Assembly (NCBI GenBank): GCA_002338605.1
Contig: DDIP01000164.1
Coordinates: 1-6,746 of the forward strand
DNA: 6,746 bases
Reading direction: 5' to 3'
Origin: Proteobacteria bacterium UBA1847
Lineage (GTDB): Bacteria > Pseudomonadota > Gammaproteobacteria > Steroidobacterales > Woeseiaceae
Shown one piece after another: positions 1-6,100 of this stretch. The translations under genes were made by a program, and so were the position numbers. Position 1 is the first letter of the stretch. Every line of letters starts with the position of its first letter. Below the pieces are notes generated by a model. It did no database searches. It worked only from the letters and a program-made list of their open reading frames with translations, and had not been told where the DNA came from.

Positions 1-2
1 GA

Positions 3-2126
3 CCGCGTATTGGCCTGGTCCTCGGCGGGGGTGGTGCGCGTGGCGCGGCGCACGTCGGCGTACTAAAAGAGCTCGAGCGCCTGCGAATTCCTGTCGATGC
101 CATCGCCGGTACCAGTATGGGCGCGATTGTCGGTGGCTTGTACGCGACCGGTATCAACGCCAATGAACTTGAACAGCTGGTCAGGACGATCGACTGGACC
201 GGCACACTGTCGGATAAGCCCGAAAGACAGGACTTGAGTTTTCGCCGCAAACAGGATGAGCGGGAATTTCCGATCAACTTCGAGCTCGGCGTGCGTAAAG
301 GTGACCTGCTTCTTCCGAAAGGCGTCATCCAGGGGCAGAAACTTGACCTCTTGCTGCGCAAGTTGACCTTGTCGACATCTCATATCAAAAACTTTGACGA
401 CCTGCCGATTCCGTTTCGCGCCATTGCATCGGATATCGTTGCCGGCGAGGCTGTCGTCCTCGGCAGTGGCGATCTCGCGAAGTCGCTGCGCGCCAGTATG
501 TCCGTGCCCGGCGTTTTTTCACCGGCACGAATCGACGGACGGCTGCTGGTTGATGGTGGCATCGTGGGCAATCTTCCGATCGATGTCATGAGGGACATGG
601 GTGTGGATATCATCATTGCGGTCGATGTCGAGTTTCCGCTGTACAAGTCCGATGAGTTGGAGTCGGTACTGACGATATCGGAGCAGATGCTGACAATCAT
701 GATTCGCAAGGAAACGTTGCGGCAGATCGAAACACTCGGTGACCGGGACATACTGATCAGACCGCAGCTGGGAGTCTACGCATCGAGCAATTTCGCGGAT
801 GTCGCCGAGACGATGGAACCCGGTCAAACGGCAGTAGTCGAGCAGCAGCAACGTCTCAGGGGACTGTCGATGTCTCCGGAAGACTGGAATAGCCATCTGG
901 CGCAACGAAAAATTATTCCAAGGGAGAACGAGAGGCTGGCATTCGTCCGTGTTGTACATGACGGCAAACTTGCGTCGCGAGTCTTCGAGTCGCGCCTGAA
1001 TGTGAAGGCGGGTGACCCGATTGATGCGGAGCTGCTCGCGCAGAACGCGAATCGCTTGTACGGGTTGCAATTGTACGAACATGTTGGCTATCAGCTGATT
1101 GATGAGAATGGTGCAACCGGTGTCGAGTATCGTGCCACTGCAAAAAGCTGGGGACCGAACTTCCTGCAATTCGGCATGTCGCTCGAAGACGATATTGAAG
1201 GTTCGACCTCTTTCAATCTTGCGGCTCGCCTGACGAAAGCGGGCCTGAACCGGCTTGGAGCCGAGTGGCGTACGGACTTGCAACTGGGTACTGACCCGAC
1301 GGTACGCAGTGAGTTCTACCAGCCATTAAGCTTCGATTCACGCTGGTTCTTCGCTCCCCGAATGGAGGCCGGTCAATCCAATCTGAACGTATTTTCCGGC
1401 GACCGGGCCGTTGCCCGCTATCGCGTTTCACAAGGCGACCTGGGTTTCGATGTCGGCCGCGAACTCGGAACGGTCGGTGAATTCAGGGTAGGTATCTATC
1501 GCGGCGCCGGCAGTGCGCGTGTCAAAGTCGGTGACCCGGCACTTGGCAACCTGGAATTTGAAACCGGCGGCGCGTTCGCGCGACTGCGTGTGGACTCGAC
1601 CGACAGTTCCCGATTTCCCAGGAGCGGTGTTTTTGGTGACGTCGTCTGGAACCTGTCTCGGCCGGGACTGGGATCTGACAACAAGTTCGATACGATCGAA
1701 GGAGACTTCAGCCGCACCTTCAGCCATGGCAAGAGCAGTGTACAGCTCGGCCTGCGCTTTGCGACAACGTTGAGTTCGGACAATACCGTGCAGGATTTTT
1801 TTCCAATGGGCGGCTTCCTGAACTTGTCCGGTCTGGAGCAAGGCGAAATCAGCGGCCCCCACGCCGCATTGGCGCGGGTCATCTACTATCGGCAGGTTGG
1901 GGATACGACCGGCGATTTGTTTGAAACCCCGATTTACATAGGCGTATCAGCCGAGGCCGGCAACGTGTGGCAGACAAGGTCTGCAATCGATTTTGACTCC
2001 ATGCGAATCAACGGCAGTATTTTCGCCGGGATGGATTCCTATTTCGGCCCGGTATTCCTGGCGGCCGGGTTCGCGGAGCATGGCGAAACGAACGTATACC
2101 TTTTTATCGGGGCGCTGCCTCGCTAG
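3..2126 (+). CDS. Patatin-like phospholipase with POTRA and outer-membrane beta-barrel (type Vd autotransporter-like), 5' partial
   Basis: Predicted outer-membrane lipid hydrolase of the bacterial patatin / surface-antigen class (PlpD-like, type Vd secretion), acting on phospholipids at or beyond the cell surface. The frame is open from the left edge, so the start codon and signal peptide lie upstream; 707 codons are visible. Numbering from the first full codon, the oxyanion-hole motif LGGGGARGAAH is at residues 7-17. The nucleophile elbow GTSMG is at 36-40 (Ser38, bases 114-116), and the catalytic Asp of VDGG is Asp184 (bases 552-554). All patatin active-site elements are therefore present. 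A linker leads to a single POTRA-like segment at about residues 311-382, containing AGDPIDAELLAQNANRLYGL. From about 387 to the end, alternating-hydrophobicity strands match an Omp85/surface-antigen barrel. The ATG at 117 lies inside the nucleophile motif and cannot be the start. The protein ends VYLFIGALPR, lacking the terminal aromatic residue common in outer-membrane barrels. It converges on the small minus-strand gene. Family assignment is firm; substrate and release of the patatin domain are inferred. Confidence 0.93.
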   Translation, partial: PRIGLVLGGGGARGAAHVGVLKELERLRIPVDAIAGTSMGAIVGGLYATGINANELEQLVRTIDWTGTLSDKPERQDLSFRRKQDEREFPINFELGVRKGDLLLPKGVIQGQKLDLLLRKLTLSTSHIKNFDDLPIPFRAIASDIVAGEAVVLGSGDLAKSLRASMSVPGVFSPARIDGRLLVDGGIVGNLPIDVMRDMGVDIIIAVDVEFPLYKSDELESVLTISEQMLTIMIRKETLRQIETLGDRDILIRPQLGVYASSNFADVAETMEPGQTAVVEQQQRLRGLSMSPEDWNSHLAQRKIIPRENERLAFVRVVHDGKLASRVFESRLNVKAGDPIDAELLAQNANRLYGLQLYEHVGYQLIDENGATGVEYRATAKSWGPNFLQFGMSLEDDIEGSTSFNLAARLTKAGLNRLGAEWRTDLQLGTDPTVRSEFYQPLSFDSRWFFAPRMEAGQSNLNVFSGDRAVARYRVSQGDLGFDVGRELGTVGEFRVGIYRGAGSARVKVGDPALGNLEFETGGAFARLRVDSTDSSRFPRSGVFGDVVWNLSRPGLGSDNKFDTIEGDFSRTFSHGKSSVQLGLRFATTLSSDNTVQDFFPMGGFLNLSGLEQGEISGPHAALARVIYYRQVGDTTGDLFETPIYIGVSAEAGNVWQTRSAIDFDSMRINGSIFAGMDSYFGPVFLAAGFAEHGETNVYLFIGALPR

Positions 2127-2371
2127 CGGCTGATTTTTTCGAGGACTTGTGTTGGCGAGTCTGTGGTCCGGTAGTAGCCGTGGCGGGTGGCCATTTTCTC
2201 GAAGGCTTTGTCGCGTTCCTGTTCGCTGGCGTACCAATGCAGCCGTTCCCAGTCATCGCCAAGGACTTTTCTGAGAGTATCCGTTGCCGGCAGCGTGACG
2301 CGGATGCCGAACCGGCGTTCGCGGCCTGCAACCGAGGGGTCAACCAGGTTGTGTTGATGGCAATAATCCAC
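2123..2371 (-). CDS. Small conserved-looking hypothetical protein, probably downstream partner of the kinase gene
   Basis: A small soluble protein of unknown function, 82 residues from the chosen start, with no signal peptide or membrane helix. It begins VDYCHQHNLVDP and has a central segment RFGIRVTLPATDTLRKVLGD. A charged, aromatic C-terminal half contains DDWERLHWYASEQERDKAF and MATRHGYYR. The Trp/His/Tyr-rich centre and the helical ERDKAFEKMATRHGYYR segment resemble short conserved hypothetical proteins of gammaproteobacteria, but I cannot assign a function. I chose the GTG at 2369-2371 because GGGA (2378-2381) sits six bases upstream. A longer form starting with GTG at 2411-2413 would add 14 basic residues; it lacks a visible ribosome site but lies only 15 bases after the kinase stop. 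Either way it follows the kinase gene on the same strand and is probably co-transcribed. Its stop overlaps the patatin stop by four bases. Reality as a gene is likely because it fills the gap between two solid genes and its composition is protein-like. Confidence 0.72.
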   Translation of the reverse strand: MDYCHQHNLVDPSVAGRERRFGIRVTLPATDTLRKVLGDDWERLHWYASEQERDKAFEKMATRHGYYRTTDSPTQVLEKISR

Positions 2372-2428
2372 TTTGATTCCCGAGATTCGTTGTCGCTGCG
2401 GGATTATACGCACAGTCTGCCGCTGTAA

Positions 2429-3082
2429 TCAGCCCCGCCGGCCGCGGTCAGCACTGCCTTCGCGATCGGACCAGCCGATCAGGGTCCTTGTAACGAAAAT
2501 GTAGACCGGCTTGACCAGCGCCTTCCAGGCGCGAGATGCCAGCGAGGGTGAATTCAAAATCGCCTGCTCGCGCTTGGTCAACAGATCCGGCCGATAGGTT
2601 CGCTTGTGCTTTAGCAAGTGCCGAATGTCTTCGCGGGCAGCCGCGCGAAAAAAACGGCCGCGGCTGGCGGACAGGGAGGCCAGTTGAAAATCCACGAATC
2701 CGGGTGAACCGTCGTCGCAGACCAGGATGTTTGGTTCTTTTGCGAGGTCGTTGTGTACTACGCCAGCTCGATGAATACGGCGCAGCAGGCGTGCAGCGTC
2801 GTTGAAGAACCTCGGCTCTGTCGGTCTTGCCTCGTACATTGCAATGCCGGACAGGAAACTTCGGTAAAGCGTCGTCCGATCGTTTCGGAGCAACTGGGGT
2901 ACTCCCGTAATCCCGTCGACGGCCACGAGGGCGCGAGCTTCGCGGCGCATGAGTTTCCTTGCCAGCCAGGCCAGCCACCATCGCGCGGCGCCTGTGTCGC
3001 GCAGAATCATTGGGCCGCCACTATCTGTAATGCGCCAAACCTCGCCAAACAGGTCCTTTTTTAGCAACTCTTTGTCTTGCAC
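2429..3082 (-). CDS. Protein-kinase-fold enzyme, WaaP/RIO-like small kinase
   Basis: Predicted ATP-dependent kinase of the protein-kinase-like fold, closest in style to the bacterial Kdo/WaaP lipopolysaccharide kinases and RIO-like kinases. The substrate (LPS sugar, small molecule or protein) is not determined. From the GTG start it has 217 residues. The catalytic loop VVHNDLAKEPNIL carries the catalytic Asp112 and metal-binding Asn118. VDFQLA replaces the usual DFG, with Asp131 as the expected magnesium ligand. Upstream, RREARAL (47-52 region) looks like the alpha-C helix with its Glu. The MILRDTG strand near residue 28 has Arg where a classical kinase has Lys, so the ATP-anchoring residue is uncertain. 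The C-terminal half includes REDIRHLLKHKRTY and a Trp-containing tail (LIGWSD). No signal peptide or membrane helix is evident. GTG (3080-3082) was chosen because GAGGG (3086-3090) precedes it by three bases and the fold begins just after. A TTG at 3152-3154 would add 24 residues but would overlap the divergent gene. The small gene downstream is probably in the same operon. Confidence 0.87.
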   Translation of the reverse strand: MQDKELLKKDLFGEVWRITDSGGPMILRDTGAARWWLAWLARKLMRREARALVAVDGITGVPQLLRNDRTTLYRSFLSGIAMYEARPTEPRFFNDAARLLRRIHRAGVVHNDLAKEPNILVCDDGSPGFVDFQLASLSASRGRFFRAAAREDIRHLLKHKRTYRPDLLTKREQAILNSPSLASRAWKALVKPVYIFVTRTLIGWSDREGSADRGRRG

Positions 3083-3085
3083 TGG

Positions 3086-3090
3086 CCCTC
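3086..3090 (-). promoter_or_regulatory. Ribosome binding site deciding the kinase start
   Basis: On the minus strand these bases read GAGGG, three bases before the GTG at 3082. Spacing is on the short side but the match is good. No comparable purine site is well placed before the more upstream TTG at 3154, where a GGGG lies about ten bases away. This favours the shorter kinase product and leaves a real intergenic gap to the divergent gene. Confidence 0.5.
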
Positions 3091-3099
3091 GCCGCTGAA

Positions 3100-3115
3100 A
3101 ATACAGAGAATACAG
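3100..3115. repeat. Tandem direct repeat AATACAG in the divergent intergenic region
   Basis: AATACAG occurs at 3100-3106 and again at 3109-3115, a nine-base period, within the 56-bp gap between the divergent starts of the kinase and the ATPase/propeller gene. Two identical half-sites in a divergent promoter region could be a regulator binding site or part of overlapping promoters. On the minus strand, TATTCT (3112-3107) is a partial -10 match. No convincing -35/-10 pair was found for either gene, so promoter positions are not called. Chance occurrence is quite possible for a seven-base repeat in AT-rich sequence. Confidence 0.35.
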
Positions 3116-3128
3116 CAATCGATTTGAC

Positions 3129-3132
3129 AGGA
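3129..3132 (+). promoter_or_regulatory. Ribosome binding site deciding the start of the ATPase/propeller gene
   Basis: AGGA is six bases upstream of the in-frame GTG at 3139-3141, an ideal spacing. The frame is open back to the TAA at 3028-3030, and an alternative TTG at 3124 exists, but it has only a weak AGAG ahead of it. The overlapping ATG at 3137-3139 is in a different frame that closes after 69 codons, so the GTG is the supported start. Confidence 0.6.
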
Positions 3133-3138
3133 CGCGAT

Positions 3139-6100
3139 GTGGCGGGCGATCCAACTGAAACAGACCCCAACCTGCAACGCATTGACCTTGATGCGACGGG
3201 AGAGTTTTTCAGCGTCGGAAGCGCGCTGCATGCGGTGCGTGCCGGTTACATTCAGCGGCGCGCTGACAAGCTCTTGTACGACGCAATTTCGGCAGGACGC
3301 TATGCGCACGTCGTTGCACCTGCGCGCAGTGGCAAGTCAAGCCTGATCGCGGCCACAAGTGCGCGCCTGGAAAGCAATGGCTACAAGGTTGCGATTCTGG
3401 ATCTCGCGCAACTTGGGGGTCGGGACAGCGGCACCGAATCGGGACGCTGGTACTACAGTGTTGCGTATCGCCTGCTGCGTCAATTGCGTATTCGCTACGA
3501 CCTGCAGTCCTGGTGGCAGGACAAATCCATATTGAGCAACCGGCAACGGCTGTTTGAGTTCTATTCTGAAGTCATTCTGCAGCATGTTCCGGAGCAGATC
3601 GTTGTCTTTGTTGACGAAATTCAATGCATAGAAGATCTTGGCTATGCCGACCAGCTGCTGAGCAGTATTCGGGTCGCCCACAACGCGCGCACCACGGACC
3701 CGGATTTCACACGCTTAAGTTTCGTGCTTCTCGGCGAATGCGACCCGATCAGCCTGATCAAGGAAGCTGAGCTCTCACCGTTCAATGTCACGCAGCAGAT
3801 CCCGCTTGATGATTTTTCACGGCAGGAGATAGGCCTGTTCGCGACCGAGCTGAATCGAGAGCGCGACGAAGCGGAACGTGCCCTTGACCGTATTTACCAC
3901 TGGACTCATGGACAACCCTATCTGACACAAAAGCTGGCGCGGGCGGTCGCACGTGAAGGGCAGGTTGACGACATCGACGAGACGGTCGATCGGCTGGTAT
4001 TTCATCAGCTCGCAGGGCGTGCAGCATTGCACAATGAACCGCACATGAGCCATATTCATCGCGCGATCGCAACCGGCGACAAGCGATGCGAGCCGCTGCT
4101 GAATCTTTACGGCAAGATACGCAAGGGAATCAAGGTCTCTGCCGACCTTGGCTCACCGCCGCAGCGACGGCTGATGGCAATTGGCTTGCTGACGATTGAT
4201 GAAGACATCAACCTCAAGGTTCGCAACCGGATTTACGAAGCTGTATTTACCGCGCGCTGGGCAAATGAAAATCTGCCGACTCGACTCAAAGTACCCGCTA
4301 TCGCTGTCGGAATTTTTGTTCTGATGACGCTGATTCCGTTCTGGTATACGCAGTGGTTGCCACTGCCATACGCCCGCACCATCGCATCCGAGACGGTGGA
4401 CCTGCAGGCCGCCACCGAAGCTTATGAGAATTTGCGGTCTTTTCCAGGGCATACGGAGGCCGCCGAGAATATCTATCGTGGTTTTCTGCAGCAGCGAGCA
4501 TTTTCTGCGACCGATGAATCGGAAGTGCTTGAAATTGCCGAACTGGCCTCAGGGTTGAGCCATCCGGGAAGACTCGCAGACGAGATTGTGGCTGCCTTCT
4601 GGGATCGGCAGGCGCGCGAGGCCATTCGGCGCGAAGAACGCGATACCGCTTTACTGGCGAGAATCAAGGCCTTTGCTCTGCCAACACCCGTTCGGCGCCA
4701 GCACGCAGCGGCGCTGTTGAGCGATGACTACCCGTTGCTGTTGCGGACCTTGCCCGAACTTCCGGATGGGAGCGCCGTTTTTGATGCCGTCGGCATGATT
4801 TTGACAACAGCGGTCGGTGCGGAAATCAGCCAGTTCACGTATACGCCGCAAGGACTGCAAAAGCGTGAGCCGTGGTCGATAACGGCGCTGGAAGTCAGCC
4901 CACTGGTACGCCGTGTCATTGTCGACCGGGAAGGTACTGTCAATCGCATTGGATTGACGCTGAACATCAGCCATACGCGTATTGCGGATCTGAGGATCAA
5001 GATAATTGCACCATCCGGCAGAACGGTTGAGATCGAGACAGGCCTGGAACATGCATCCAGCAACGATGATATCCGGATTCCGGCGGCCCAACTTGACGAG
5101 CTGCTCGGTGAATCATTGAGTGGTACCTGGAGTATCAGTGTCCGCGACGAAAGCCTGGGCGTCGCCGGTCAGCTGGTCGGCTGGAACTTAAAGCTTAATT
5201 CCCAGGGAGTCGTGGAGTATTTTCAACGGGGATTGAATATTCCCGATCCACTTGAGCGTGAAACGGACAATATCTGGTTTGACCGCACCGGCCGCTACGC
5301 TGTTGCACGCGCCATGCAAAGCGACAGTGCGCGCATCTGGGACCTGGCATTCGCCGAACCGGTCCGCGCGGTCGCGCTTCCCGAGAGCGAAATCCTGATC
5401 GGTCTTGATGCCTCAGCGCGTCGCCTGGTCACCGCGACACAGAACACGGTCAACCTGTGGGACACGACAACCGGTGACAGGGTTGACAGCCTGTCGGTCG
5501 GTGCGGCCAGCAATCGGGCAGTGCTGACACCGGACGGATCCGGTTTGTTTGTCGAGCGGCGCAATGATTTTGAAACGCGGCTTGAGGTCTGGAGCCTGGA
5601 TGACGCAGCTCTGGCGTCCGAAGTTGTCGTCGCCGGCGTGCCCGCGCTGGTTACAATCGACGCCGCTGGCCGGCGGGTTGCCGTCGCGGATTTCGACCGT
5701 GCCGTACGTGTCTGGGACCTGCAGACGGGTGCACTGCTCGGGCAATTCGATCTGGCAACCCAGCCCAGCATGATTCAACTGTCGGCAGATGGCGCTACTC
5801 TGGGTGCTGTGTATTCGGGTGCGGGTCTGTCCGTCTGGGACGTCGACAAACCATCTCGTCCGTTGCTGGAGGACCTGGGTCCTGGCAACTGGCAGATGGC
5901 GTTTTCGCCGTCGGGTAGCCTCTTTGCCGCCGGAAGGCCACAAACCGGTTTTCAGTTGTTCAGCAGCGAGGACGGTCGCTTGATCGGACCCCCACTGGGC
6001 GTACGAAAGTCTGAAGAAGGCACCGACCTGCTGGCATTCAGTCAAAACGAAAAACTGCTGCTGACCGGCAGTAAGAATGATCGCTTGCGATTCTGGCGGG

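Noticed and set aside
117..119. ATG at 117 as the start of the patatin gene
   Set aside because: It encodes the Met of GTSMG; the frame upstream encodes the GGGGARG oxyanion motif and remains open to the window edge, so the gene starts outside the window.
519..1283. Minus-strand frame of 254 codons opposite the patatin gene
   Set aside because: It lies fully opposite the patatin and POTRA coding sequence and its product has no recognisable motifs; treated as a shadow frame.
3..2126. Patatin as a CapV-type anti-phage effector partnered with the ATPase/propeller protein
   Set aside because: The patatin is fused to a POTRA and outer-membrane barrel, so it acts outside the cell. It is separated from the ATPase gene by two opposite-strand genes, and no cyclic-nucleotide synthase is present.
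2113..2139. Possible terminator: CGCT/AGCG inverted repeat followed by six T
   Set aside because: The stem is only about four base pairs and lies across the stop codons; not a credible intrinsic terminator.
2147..2428. Plus-strand frame of 93 codons after the patatin gene
   Set aside because: It lies opposite the small minus-strand gene, which has better protein-like composition and operon context; the plus frame looks like its complement.
3077..3105. TTGCAC with AATACA 17 bases later as a promoter for the ATPase/propeller gene
   Set aside because: The -35 is fair but the -10 matches consensus at only three of six positions; too weak to call.
3124..3129. Perfect TTGACA on the plus strand as a -35 box
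   Set aside because: A matching -10 at normal spacing would fall near 3147-3152 (CGATCC), which does not match and is already inside the coding region.
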